Origin: an uncultured Flavobacteriales bacterium
GTDB taxonomy: Bacteria > Bacteroidota > Bacteroidia > Flavobacteriales_G > Salibacteraceae
Direction of reading: 5' to 3'
Assembly: GCA_937899835.1 (NCBI GenBank)
Contig: CALCCE010000158.1
Span: forward strand, 1 to 32,095
Length of the DNA stretch: 32,095 nucleotides
The notes below the pieces were generated by a model. It ran no database searches and had not been told where the DNA came from. It was given only the letters and a program-made list of their open reading frames with translations. A program made the position numbers and the translations under genes. Of the stretch, positions 22,623-29,786 are shown piece after piece. Each line of letters begins with the position of its first letter. The first letter of the stretch is position 1.

Positions 22623-23233
22623 TGAAAGTATGGATATTCATTTTCTTTGGGTTGTGCCAATGGGTGCCCTTGATGGCACAAGAAAAAAAGGGCACCGCCA
22701 TAGAAGTAGGGCACACAGCTCCAGAACTCATTACCAAAGACATTGCAGGCAATCCGGTACACCTTGATGCCTTGACCAAAGATGGAAAAGTAGTCTTGAG
22801 TTTTATGCGCTATGCGGGTTGTCCAGTATGCACTTATCGGGTACACGAACTCAAACAGCAACACGAAAGCCTGAAGGCACAGGGCTACACCCTGATCGTG
22901 GTGTTCGAGTCCAGCCCTGAGGTGCTGTTGCAATACCAGCGCGAATTCGATTTGCCTTTCACCATCATAGCCGATCCGTCCAACCGCTTATACGATGCCT
23001 ATGCAGTGGAAACCTCAGCGGGAAAAATGCTGAAAACCTCGCGGCAGAAAGAAATAAATCAACAGTTCAAAGCCGGAAAAGAAATGTACGCCAACAAATA
23101 CAAACGCGATGGAAAAATGACCCGCATCGGAGCCGATTTTGTAATTGGCCCAGGCAGGGTAGTGCTAAAAGTTCACTACGGAGCCCACATCGGCGATCAC
23201 CTCGAACTTAGCACTCTACTGGCCAGAAATTAG
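22619..23233 (+). CDS. Secreted peroxiredoxin-like protein (AhpC/TSA superfamily)
   Basis: The 204-residue protein has a signal peptide (1-21, ending PLMAQ), so it acts in the periplasm. The thioredoxin fold begins with VGHTAPELITKDIAGNPVHL and has the active site RYAGCPVCTYRV with Cys68 and Cys71 (numbered from the first Met). The CPxC arrangement, the following RVHELKQ helix and IIADPSNRLYDAY match the PRXL2/peroxiredoxin-like branch, which reduces peroxides or disulfides. A second ATG at 22622 is equally possible. It overlaps the NTF2-like gene by 4 bases and is followed by a strong terminator, ending the unit. Confidence 0.82.
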   Translation: MMKVWIFIFFGLCQWVPLMAQEKKGTAIEVGHTAPELITKDIAGNPVHLDALTKDGKVVLSFMRYAGCPVCTYRVHELKQQHESLKAQGYTLIVVFESSPEVLLQYQREFDLPFTIIADPSNRLYDAYAVETSAGKMLKTSRQKEINQQFKAGKEMYANKYKRDGKMTRIGADFVIGPGRVVLKVHYGAHIGDHLELSTLLARN

Positions 23234-23279
23234 AACCTTGCATTTCGGAAACAGGAAAAGGAAATCTTATCTGGCCTTA

Positions 23280-23317
23280 CCGCCCTTCGCGATTGCGCGA
23301 AGGGCGGTTTTTGTTTT
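23280..23317 (+). terminator. Strong intrinsic terminator
   Basis: A perfect 12-bp stem (23280-23291 with 23296-23307, loop ATTG) is followed by two runs of five T separated by G. It ends the NTF2-like/peroxiredoxin unit. Confidence 0.93.
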
Positions 23318-23413
23318 TGGTTAGTGGATCCTATTGGTGATCCTTCTCCTGAATCCATCGACTCAGCCAGTAGTTTGGCTCAGTCGCTGGGCCCGAATGA
23401 ATCCCCGAAGATT

Positions 23414-23436
23414 GATCGTAGTTTGCAACTACGATC
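23414..23436. repeat. Perfect 10-bp-arm palindrome in a 390-nt spacer
   Basis: GATCGTAGTT and AACTACGATC flank TGC, and CGTTTTCC follows. The surrounding spacer 23318-23705 has no convincing gene. A second imperfect inverted repeat (GACTCAGCC...GGCTCAGTC, one mismatch) lies at about 23358-23383. Such isolated palindromes are often extragenic repeats or remnants linked to IS200/REP-type transposases. No transposase is present here. Confidence 0.45.
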
Positions 23437-23705
23437 CGTTTTCCAAGATATGGAACATGCCCTTAGGAATCGTCCGGCAGGTCTAAAACCTAAATTATAC
23501 CCACCTTCGGCAGTTGGACACCGATGTTTGTCGTCGGAGGCAGACTATTCTTAAGTATAATTTCAGAGAACGGACTATTCATTGGAACTAAAATTGCTTA
23601 GCGCATAAAAATGGATCAAGTCCATAAAATGAGGTATTTTGAGGTCTCTTTACCACATACATCTTGATTTGATTCTTTCCATTTTTACTACTATCCCCAA
23701 TAAAT

Positions 23706-25229
23706 ATGAATTGTTTCGATCCCCTTTTTGCCAAAAAAGAAATCAGTATCCGTTTCGTTTCGGTAACCATTTGCTTGTTGTTCCTGCTTGTTGGTAGCAC
23801 CGCTGTGGCGCAGACCTACACCGAATCTACTATTGCGATCTTACCACCGGTTACCACCAGTTCGTTGGCATTCGCTGATCTGGATGGCGACCTCGACCAC
23901 GATTTGGTGATTGCTGGCATTGACACCACTCTCAATCCCATAACAAAGCTTTTCCTCAACAATGGAAATGGCGCTTTTACTGAAGCCAGCGCTTTTTTTA
24001 ACAGTGTAGATGAAGCAGAAGTAGCGTTTGCAGACCTCGACAATGACAACGATCAAGACCTAATCATCACCGGTGAAACTGCAGGTACGTTGATTACCAC
24101 CATATTTCTAAATGACGGCTTGGGCAATTTCCAAGAGAAGTTCAACCCGTCGTTGGTAGGCACCGATGCGGGTGGAATAGCCATTGCAGACATTGATGGC
24201 GATGGTGATCTGGACCTTTACATTGCTGGCTTTTCAGGTTTTAACGTGAAGTCAGGAAACCTGTATACCAACGATGGAACAGGAACTTTTACAGAAGTAA
24301 CAGGAACGGGCATAGATGTGCTTGGAAGCGCGGCCGCTTTTGCGGATATAGATGGCGATAATGATCAGGACTTATTGATTACTGGGACGACAGGTACTAC
24401 TTTAAACAACGTCTCCACAAAACTTTACCGCAATGACGGTCAAGGAAGCTTTACTTCAGATACCAACTCCAACTTGATTGGGTCCAGTTCAGGCGCCATT
24501 GCCTTTATGGATATGGATGGAGACGCCGACTTGGACCTTTTCATTGTGGGCTATGCATCAGGAGCCATTCCAACTTCCACCCTTTATACCAATGACGGAA
24601 CAGGCCTGTTTACCCAAGTAGCAGGAACGCCATTCACCGGGGTAGCCATTGGCGACATTGCAATTGATGATGCCGATGACGATGGAGACATTGATATCCT
24701 TATCACAGGCAATGCATTTCCTACCGCAGTCACTGAGCTCTATTTGAACGATGGCAATGGTGGATTTAGCTTGCTTAGTGGAACTCCGTTCAGTGGCGCA
24801 GTGGTTAGCTCGGTTGCCTTACGAGATGTTGACGGGGATTTTGATAAAGACGTGATTGTTTCCGGATTATTACCTGGAGCAGGTCCCGGTGGGTTTCTTA
24901 CCAAAGTTTACTTAAAAGATGGAGTAGGGTCCAATGTTAATGTGAAAGAAACGCTCGAAAAAGAGGCAGGGCACCTAAGTATATTTCCAAATCCGTCTAA
25001 TCGTGGTCGCATTACTATAGGGTGGAGTGGTTCGGAGGAAAAAGTGAACGGGTTTACGATTTTTGATGTTTCAGGTCGCACCCTGATCGCTTCTCAAACA
25101 CCGCGCATCCTTCAGGGGAACCGCATAACGGTTGATACTGCTTCGTTGAAGCAAGGTACCTATCTCGTTGAAGTATACCACGACGGTACGGTTTCTTACG
25201 GTAGGTTTGTGGTGGCTAATAGTAATTGA
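23706..25229 (+). CDS. Secreted FG-GAP/VCBS beta-propeller protein with T9SS tail
   Basis: The 507-residue protein has a signal peptide (about 16-36, ending AVAQ). Seven repeats follow, each with a Ca-binding DxDxDxD-type loop: DLDGDLDHD near 58, then near 110, 162, 214, 269, 322 and 374. The period is 52-55 residues, and seven repeats suggest a seven-bladed, integrin-like propeller. Residues about 420-507 are a T9SS sorting domain (LSIFPNPSNRGRITI ... GTYLVEVYHDG). Likely a secreted or surface adhesion or binding protein. It stands alone, after a strong terminator and a 390-nt spacer. It converges on the next - strand gene with no clear terminator between them. No enzymatic domain was seen. 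Confidence 0.87.
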   Translation: MNCFDPLFAKKEISIRFVSVTICLLFLLVGSTAVAQTYTESTIAILPPVTTSSLAFADLDGDLDHDLVIAGIDTTLNPITKLFLNNGNGAFTEASAFFNSVDEAEVAFADLDNDNDQDLIITGETAGTLITTIFLNDGLGNFQEKFNPSLVGTDAGGIAIADIDGDGDLDLYIAGFSGFNVKSGNLYTNDGTGTFTEVTGTGIDVLGSAAAFADIDGDNDQDLLITGTTGTTLNNVSTKLYRNDGQGSFTSDTNSNLIGSSSGAIAFMDMDGDADLDLFIVGYASGAIPTSTLYTNDGTGLFTQVAGTPFTGVAIGDIAIDDADDDGDIDILITGNAFPTAVTELYLNDGNGGFSLLSGTPFSGAVVSSVALRDVDGDFDKDVIVSGLLPGAGPGGFLTKVYLKDGVGSNVNVKETLEKEAGHLSIFPNPSNRGRITIGWSGSEEKVNGFTIFDVSGRTLIASQTPRILQGNRITVDTASLKQGTYLVEVYHDGTVSYGRFVVANSN

Positions 25230-25311
25230 ATGGAGTATTTGGTGAATCGGAGCGCAGCAACTCTTGATGCCAATTGGTCATTTAGCGCCCTAAGGGCTTT
25301 AGACAAGCGGC

Positions 25312-25980
25312 CTACTTCGCATACTTCTTCACCATTCTCCGAATGCCAATGGTACCCACTACCGTAGGAGCCACCCAAGGCACGATTGCCCAATAGCCGG
25401 GCAATACTTCCAAAAAGCGGTTAGCGCCAAATACAAAGAAGGCAGTATAGGCAGCTATGGCACTCACGAACATGCCCACCAGGTGATCTTTCAACCAATT
25501 AGAGCTCACCGGTGGCCGACGAATTTTTTTGATGAAATTGGGCACATCGGCAAGGCCAAGACCAGCGAAGATGAACATGAGAATGGCCGAACCATTTCCT
25601 CCCAGATAGATGCCATATATCACCATGCCGATAGCTGCGGCAATTACGAGGCCGTCTACTACGCGCTGCCAAAACAGAAACCGCATAGGGTTCTCTTTCT
25701 TGTAGTGTAACACCCGAATGCCATGCCAAAGGGGTTTGGCGGTAATGAGCGCGATGAACCCTAAAAATGCCCCGGTGATAGGTCGGCCTACGATCATGTT
25801 TCTTACACAAAGAATAGCAGCGGTCACCACTACCGTCCACATCAAGATCACATAAAACTTACCCGATAAGCGGTGGGCGGTTCCACCCTTTTTGGTGAAA
25901 GTAGGGACCCAGAATAGGACGATGCTGAGAAAGCCGGCACCGATGTGGAGGAAAAGTAAGGTTTGAAAGATGGGATGCAT
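25312..25980 (-). CDS. Seven-helix membrane protein, DUF2306-like
   Basis: The 222-residue integral membrane protein has hydrophobic segments at about 6-25, 42-62, 68-86, 106-127, 130-146, 166-186 and 192-213. HIGAGFLSIVLFWVP and the HRLSGKFYV loop resemble the DUF2306 group, whose function is not established. It is encoded downstream of a membrane-bound LytTR regulator. In the 143-nt spacer are four phased direct repeats and a perfect -7 element, so it is very probably controlled by a LytTR protein, most likely its neighbour. By analogy with LytTR regulatory systems it could be a target or a modulator of that regulator; this is inference. Confidence 0.75.
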   Translation of the reverse strand: MHPIFQTLLFLHIGAGFLSIVLFWVPTFTKKGGTAHRLSGKFYVILMWTVVVTAAILCVRNMIVGRPITGAFLGFIALITAKPLWHGIRVLHYKKENPMRFLFWQRVVDGLVIAAAIGMVIYGIYLGGNGSAILMFIFAGLGLADVPNFIKKIRRPPVSSNWLKDHLVGMFVSAIAAYTAFFVFGANRFLEVLPGYWAIVPWVAPTVVGTIGIRRMVKKYAK

Positions 25981-25996
25981 GACATTTGATTTTGAG

Positions 25997-26004
25997 CAAA
26001 CCTA
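25997..26004 (-). promoter_or_regulatory. Consensus -7 promoter element
   Basis: On the - strand this reads TAGGTTTG, an exact match to the Bacteroidota TAnnTTTG element. It lies 16 nt before the ATG of the DUF2306-like gene. The -33 region (about 26021-26027) has only a T-rich stretch, which would fit a promoter that needs an activator. Confidence 0.6.
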
Positions 26005-26034
26005 CCCCGAATAATCCCGGAAAAACAGGCGTAT

Positions 26035-26109
26035 GGGACGAATGACAAGCCTTTGTGACGACTGTCAAAGGCAAGTGATGAGTTGCAAAGTGCCAGGGAG
26101 GAGCGACAA
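26035..26109 (-). promoter_or_regulatory. Array of four phased direct repeats, candidate LytTR binding sites
   Basis: The + strand copies are GGGACGAATGACAA (26035-26048), GTGACGACTGTCAA (26055-26068), GTGATGAGTTGCAA (26075-26088) and GGGAGGAGCGACAA (26096-26109). Start-to-start distances are 20, 20 and 21 bp. All share GxGAxGA....CAA. LytTR proteins bind direct repeats spaced by about two helical turns, so position and phase fit. The nearest copy would lie roughly 45-58 bp upstream of the predicted transcription start. Confidence 0.7.
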
Positions 26110-26123
26110 AAAGGCCGTTTGGG

Positions 26124-27005
26124 TTAGGTGACCGGTCGTGCTTCCAGCAGTTCCCGAACGGCTGGGATATAAGACCTCGAAACCGGTACTTCAAAGTCGG
26201 GTACACCCTCTAACCGCAACTTCCAACCTTGGGCATTGCCGTTTACTTCGGCCACCGCATCGAGGTTCACCAGGTAGGACCGGTGACAGCGGACCATGGG
26301 TGTTTGCTCCCACTCACTTTCCAGTTTAGAGAGGGTGTTTCGCACCACTTCTTTTTGCAACGATGCAGCGCTTAGGTAGCTTATTGAAACGTAGTTCTGC
26401 ATGGCTTCGGCGAAGCGCAAGTCGGAGATGGGAATCTCCAACGGCTTTTCGTTGGTTGAAGCCAAAGCCACCTTGGCTACCGCTGGATTTTCAGCTAGGG
26501 CAGGAGTGAGGGCCAATTCCTGGGCTTGTTCCCGGTTTTTTCTACTGGCTTTCATTTGGTGGGTCATGCCCGCAAACACAATCGGAAAAATCCCCACCAA
26601 AACGGTGTTGCCCATCATCTCCAACAAAAACGACCAATTAAAAAACTGGTTCATCAGTAGCGAGAGGTAGCAAAAGTTGCCCAATGCAATCCAGGCCAGC
26701 AAAACCGAATTCTGGAAAATCCACTTGGCCAGAGTCCAGGAAGGCACATCGGTCCTAATCTTCAACACATAGTAGGTGAACAGATCAAAACACCAGCCGA
26801 ACAATACCGTTACTCCACCAAAACCCATGCATATCAGCAGACGTAGTCCATTTTCGTCGATATGGTGCAGGCCAAAAGGACGCAGGAAAAAGAGAAACAG
26901 GCTTACAAAAAGCCCAATGCCCAGCAAAGTACGCAGGTTTTTGCGCGGATGTTTTTGATCGGGAAAAGGTTCAGATAAGCTTCGAATCCAGGAGCGAGGC
27001 GCCAT
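26124..27005 (-). CDS. Membrane-anchored LytTR transcription regulator
   Basis: The 293-residue protein has no receiver domain. Four hydrophobic segments (about 28-46, 55-80, 94-117, 125-147) are followed by a charged linker (about 148-185) and a LytTR DNA-binding domain (about 190-290). That domain contains FAEAMQNYVSISY and the motif MVRCHRSYLVNLDAV. It is therefore a one-component membrane regulator. The gene is upstream of the DUF2306-like gene on the same strand. The repeat array starts 14 nt after its stop codon, so the downstream gene is the obvious target. A short palindrome (27060-27074) lies 54 nt upstream of its start. What it senses is unknown. Confidence 0.87.
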   Translation of the reverse strand: MAPRSWIRSLSEPFPDQKHPRKNLRTLLGIGLFVSLFLFFLRPFGLHHIDENGLRLLICMGFGGVTVLFGWCFDLFTYYVLKIRTDVPSWTLAKWIFQNSVLLAWIALGNFCYLSLLMNQFFNWSFLLEMMGNTVLVGIFPIVFAGMTHQMKASRKNREQAQELALTPALAENPAVAKVALASTNEKPLEIPISDLRFAEAMQNYVSISYLSAASLQKEVVRNTLSKLESEWEQTPMVRCHRSYLVNLDAVAEVNGNAQGWKLRLEGVPDFEVPVSRSYIPAVRELLEARPVT

Positions 27006-27059
27006 GCCTGCAAAATAATAAAGTTCTGGCAGCTCTGTAAGAAAAGCTTAAAAGAGGAT

Positions 27060-27074
27060 CTAAGGGAACCTTAG
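27060..27074. promoter_or_regulatory. Small palindrome upstream of the membrane LytTR gene
   Basis: CTAAGG and CCTTAG flank GAA, without mismatch. The site is 54 nt upstream of the start codon at 27005, in the expected promoter region. It could be an operator. Confidence 0.35.
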
Positions 27075-27079
27075 GGCAT

Positions 27080-27110
27080 AAAAAAGGCTGCCCGGTAAGA
27101 GACAGCCTTT
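27080..27110 (-). terminator. Terminator of the small secreted protein gene
   Basis: On the - strand AAAGGCTG and CAGCCTTT form an 8-bp stem around a 12-nt loop, followed by further T residues. It lies 19 nt after the stop codon at 27130. Confidence 0.75.
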
Positions 27111-27129
27111 GAAAAACGTTTGAAAGACT

Positions 27130-27549
27130 TTATATCGATACAATCGCTACATCCCAGTTGTTGTTGGCGTTGGGCCAAGTATTTACAAATACGATTTGGT
27201 AACCCATGCCACCGGCACAAGGGCCATTGTTGTAGGCATCTGGAAAATCAACACCACAGCCCATAAAAGGATTATATGATCGAGCTGAGCCGATACCATT
27301 GTTTTCAGTAGCCTCTATGTAGATGAGCGGCAGCGTGTTGAGGTAGCCTGTGAAAACAGCATTTCCACCTGGGGGAATGAAGGCCGCTTGAGATATAGAT
27401 GGTGTGCAAGAACCTTTGCGGAGGTCCCAGGTAGATATAACCTCCATATCGTGGCAGGTGGTGTTATAAACGGTAATGGTTTGGTTTTGCGCCAAGGCAC
27501 TGGTGCCCAGGCAAAGGAAAGCCAGAAGGGCCAAAATTTGGGTTTTCAT
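27130..27549 (-). CDS. Small secreted hypothetical protein
   Basis: The 139-residue protein has a clear signal peptide (1-20, MKTQILALLAFLCLGTSALA). The mature part begins QNQTITVYNTTCHDMEVIS and is rich in Asn, Gly and aromatic residues. Four Cys residues in the mature part (in TTCHDM, GSCTPS, MGCGVDF and GPCAGG) may form two disulfides. The shape suggests a small beta-sandwich. No T9SS tail is present, so it probably stays in the periplasm or leaves by another route. I recognise no family. It has its own terminator and an AT-rich upstream region. Confidence 0.65.
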   Translation of the reverse strand: MKTQILALLAFLCLGTSALAQNQTITVYNTTCHDMEVISTWDLRKGSCTPSISQAAFIPPGGNAVFTGYLNTLPLIYIEATENNGIGSARSYNPFMGCGVDFPDAYNNGPCAGGMGYQIVFVNTWPNANNNWDVAIVSI

Positions 27550-27660
27550 AAATAAAGAGAATTAAGGGTTTATAGAACCGTGAAAATAAAAGGTTCTTCA
27601 GGTTTTTACAAATCTGTCATCTTTCCAAACAATGAATAAACCCTCCAACTTGTGCGTAAT

Positions 27661-27888
27661 CTCTGATTCTTACCAAAGAAAAAGGGGCCGCTCTTATCAA
27701 AGAACCGCCCCTCTTTTCACCCAAAGAGGTCAGAGTGATGTTGCTGCATCACGAATAGTGACCTCTACTCTCTAAACACTTTGATGGGAAGAAAAGAACG
27801 TTGATGTGTCCCATCTGATACCCATTAATGAAAACACCTTGCCAAACTTTGTCACCAACGGAAGATTTGATGAAAGATGGGATGTTTT
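27661..27888 (-). ncRNA. Candidate structured RNA block, copy A
   Basis: Read on the - strand the block can form GATGGGA/TCCCATC (27783-27789 with 27809-27815). A nested hairpin follows, outer AGAGGTCA/TGACCTCT (27725-27732 with 27759-27766) and inner GTGATG/CATCAC (27735-27752), and then a terminator. It may be a small RNA or only a 3' untranslated tail. No promoter is certain. Confidence 0.3.
27674..27711 (-). terminator. Terminator at the end of structured block A
   Basis: On the - strand GGGGC pairs with GCCCC (27707-27711 with 27684-27688). The stem extends inward after one mismatch, and TTTTTCTTT follows. The same structure occurs 632 bp away in copy B. Confidence 0.65.
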
Positions 27889-27985
27889 ATCCATTGTAAT
27901 GTGTTGAAAAATAGTGAGTTGGTTTGTGCTGTATAGTCTTTTATAAGCCTGCGATCGACGGAATGGATTTGGTCAATCCTTTCCC

Positions 27986-28006
27986 AAAACCGGAAAAACC
28001 TTCCGG
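27986..28006 (-). terminator. Hairpin after the T9SS-tail pseudogene
   Basis: CCGGAA (27990-27995) and TTCCGG (28001-28006) pair, and on the - strand TTTT follows. It lies 24 nt past the stop at 28031. A weaker version follows the intact gene in copy B. Confidence 0.5.
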
Positions 28007-28030
28007 AAATCAAAAAATGATCCGGCTCCT

Positions 28031-28288
28031 TTAGCGAACCACCACTTTACGAATGGCATTGGCATGGTCTTCGGTCTGCAGTTGCAACCAATGGATGCCT
28101 GAGGGAAATGATGCTGAAATGATGCTGGTTTGTCCTGTAAAGGTATCGCGGTGCAACAAGCGCCCGTTGAGGTCTTTTAATTCGAAATCCACTGGTGTGG
28201 GATAAGGACTGCGGAATTGTAACCGCCGGTCGGCTGGGTTGAGGAATATTTCGAAAGGGGCTGCCGCAGGAGGTTCGGCAACGTTCAA
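28031..28288 (-). pseudogene. Truncated T9SS-tail copy of the downstream secreted protein gene
   Basis: The open frame of 85 codons encodes only a T9SS sorting domain (PFEIFLNPADRRLQFRSPYPTP ... NAIRKVVVR). It corresponds to the last 85 or so residues of the 304-residue protein at 28663-29577. There is no signal peptide and no good start; the first possible one is a TTG. The upstream side of the fragment is the 3' flank of the neighbouring copy, because a 632-bp duplication joined a gene end to the tail region. Substitutions such as FPNP to FLNP in the normally conserved Pro-Asn-Pro motif suggest relaxed constraint. Probably not functional. Confidence 0.8.
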
Positions 28289-28292
28289 TTTG

Positions 28293-28520
28293 CTCTGATT
28301 CTTACCAAAGAAAAAGGGGCCGCTCTTATCAAAGAACCGCCCCTCTTTTCACCCAAAGAGGTCAGAGTGATGTTGCTGCATCACGAATAGTGACCTCTAC
28401 TCTCTAAACACTTTGATGGGAAGAAAAGAACGTTGATGTGTCCCATCTGATACCCATTAATGAAAACACCTTGCCAAACTTTGTCACCAACGGAAGATTT
28501 GATGAAAGATGGGATGTTTT
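28293..28520 (-). ncRNA. Candidate structured RNA block, copy B
   Basis: This is identical by eye to the block at 27661-27888. The hairpins lie at 28415-28421/28441-28447, 28357-28364/28391-28398 with an inner 28367-28372/28379-28384, and the terminator stem at 28316-28343. It lies beyond the hairpin that probably ends the coding transcript, so an independent RNA is possible. Confidence 0.3.
28306..28343 (-). terminator. Terminator at the end of structured block B
   Basis: Same stem as in block A: GGGGC with GCCCC (28339-28343 with 28316-28320), then a T-rich tail on the - strand. Confidence 0.65.
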
Positions 28521-28618
28521 TTTCATTGTAATGTGTTGTAAAAGAGTGAGTTGATTTGTTCTTTGTAGTCTTTCAGAAGTGTGCTATCGACGGAATGGAT
28601 TTGGCCAAATCTTTCCCC

Positions 28619-28637
28619 AAAACGGAAAATTCTTCCG
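28619..28637 (-). terminator. Hairpin after the T9SS-tail secreted protein gene
   Basis: CGGAA (28623-28627) and TTCCG (28633-28637) pair, with TTTT following on the - strand. It begins 25 nt after the stop. The stem is only 5 bp, so it is a weak terminator. Confidence 0.45.
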
Positions 28638-28662
28638 AAAATCAAAAAATGATCCGCCTCCT

Positions 28663-29577
28663 TTAGCGAACCACCACTTTACGGATCGAATTGGCATGGC
28701 CTTCGGTATGCAGTTGCACCCAATAGATGCCTGAAGGAAGCGATTCAGTGATAATGCTGGTTTGTCCCGTAAAAGTTTCGCGGTACAACAAGCGTCCGTT
28801 GAGGTCTTTGAATTCCAAATTCACTGGTGTGGGATAAGGACTGCGGAATTGCAACCGCCGGTCGGCTGGGTTGGGGAAAATTTCGAAAGGGTCTGCCGCA
28901 GCATTTTCGGCAACACTCACATTGTTGTCGGTGCAACTTGGAGCGATCCCGGTAGCATGAAAGCCCAATACACCGTCTTCGTAACAACGCAAACCGGTAG
29001 AGTAGTCGAAATCACAAATCACTTGTTGCCTGGTTGTGCCAAAATTGAAAAGAAAACTCATGTCGCCTAAACGCTCAATTACTTCCGCTTCTACAACTCT
29101 TGGAGGGTTGGGGCTTCCTGCATTGGTGTAGGTGAGGTACAAAACCCGAAGAGCTGTATTGTTGATGGTAGTCGTGGCGATTGAATCGACATGAACCACC
29201 ACGGTATCGGTATCGTTGGGGAAATTGACGGTGGTTTCTAAAATGGACCAAGAGTCGCCTGCTTGCGCGGAGAAGTCAAACAATAGTTCAAATTGATTGA
29301 AATCCGGATTGTAGAGCCAAACGCTGTCTGCATTGGATTTGATGAATTCTACTTCGGGCCGAAAAGAGCAAATGATGTCGCCGTCTTTGACAATTTTGGA
29401 ACAAGTGTCGCCCAAAACAACGGTGTCTTTTTCGACGTACAAACGAACTGCTTCATAGATCGGATATAAGGAGGAGGCTTTTCCAAAATGCCATTCAGCG
29501 CCAACAGGTGCAAAGCTTTGAGCAAATGGTGAAAGAGACGTAGCCAGGAGGATGGCCAAAAGGGATAGCTGTTTCAT
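28663..29577 (-). CDS. Secreted protein of unknown function with T9SS tail
   Basis: The 304-residue protein has a signal peptide (1 to about 20, ending PFAQ). A mature domain of about 200 residues begins FAPVGAEWHFG and has many beta strands (for example DTVVVHVDSIATTTINNTALRVLYLTY) and several Cys. The T9SS type A sorting domain covers about 220-304 (PFEIFPNPADRRLQF ... GIYWVQLHTEGHANSIRKVVVR). The WHFG...Y beginning is common in secreted T9SS proteins of this phylum, but no function is known to me. It is transcribed divergently from the LytTR regulator at 29787 across a 209-nt spacer. That spacer has a 7-bp inverted repeat (GTGTAGA 29586-29592, TCTACAC 29659-29665). Its 3' end was duplicated into the pseudogene. 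Confidence 0.82.
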   Translation of the reverse strand: MKQLSLLAILLATSLSPFAQSFAPVGAEWHFGKASSLYPIYEAVRLYVEKDTVVLGDTCSKIVKDGDIICSFRPEVEFIKSNADSVWLYNPDFNQFELLFDFSAQAGDSWSILETTVNFPNDTDTVVVHVDSIATTTINNTALRVLYLTYTNAGSPNPPRVVEAEVIERLGDMSFLFNFGTTRQQVICDFDYSTGLRCYEDGVLGFHATGIAPSCTDNNVSVAENAAADPFEIFPNPADRRLQFRSPYPTPVNLEFKDLNGRLLYRETFTGQTSIITESLPSGIYWVQLHTEGHANSIRKVVVR

Positions 29578-29786
29578 AAGATACAGTGTAGATTAATGAA
29601 TGAAAGTAGGTTTTGGGGATCCCTTGTTTTCAAGATACCACATGGAATAAAAGGGATGTCTACACATGAAAATTTTCCTGTAATCTGGTTCGCAGAGAGC
29701 GTTTTTTCTCCAATTATTTGCAAAAAAGACCGAATCCCTGCACCTTAGAGGGCCTAACCAAATTTGTTGACCTTATTCCCTAAAAT

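Larger units (their letters stand above)
27661..28292. repeat. 632-bp tandem duplication, copy A
   Basis: This unit is repeated directly at 28293-28924, with the two copies adjacent. Bases 27661-27888 look identical to 28293-28520 by eye. The rest, which includes the T9SS-tail coding part and its 3' flank, has diverged by many substitutions. The copy contains the pseudogene at 28031-28288. No other gene is seen in 27550-28030. Confidence 0.85.
28293..28924. repeat. 632-bp tandem duplication, copy B
   Basis: This is the copy still joined to the full-length gene. It includes the 3' end of that gene (from 28663) and its downstream flank 28293-28662, which contains no other gene. The end near 28924 is approximate because homology fades. 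Confidence 0.85.

Noticed and set aside
23324-23554. Open frame of 76 codons in the spacer before the FG-GAP gene
   Set aside because: It runs through the perfect palindrome and has no recognisable content.
27661-28924. Direct repeats as a CRISPR array
   Set aside because: There are only two long adjacent units, with no short regular repeats or spacers and no cas genes. It is a tandem duplication.
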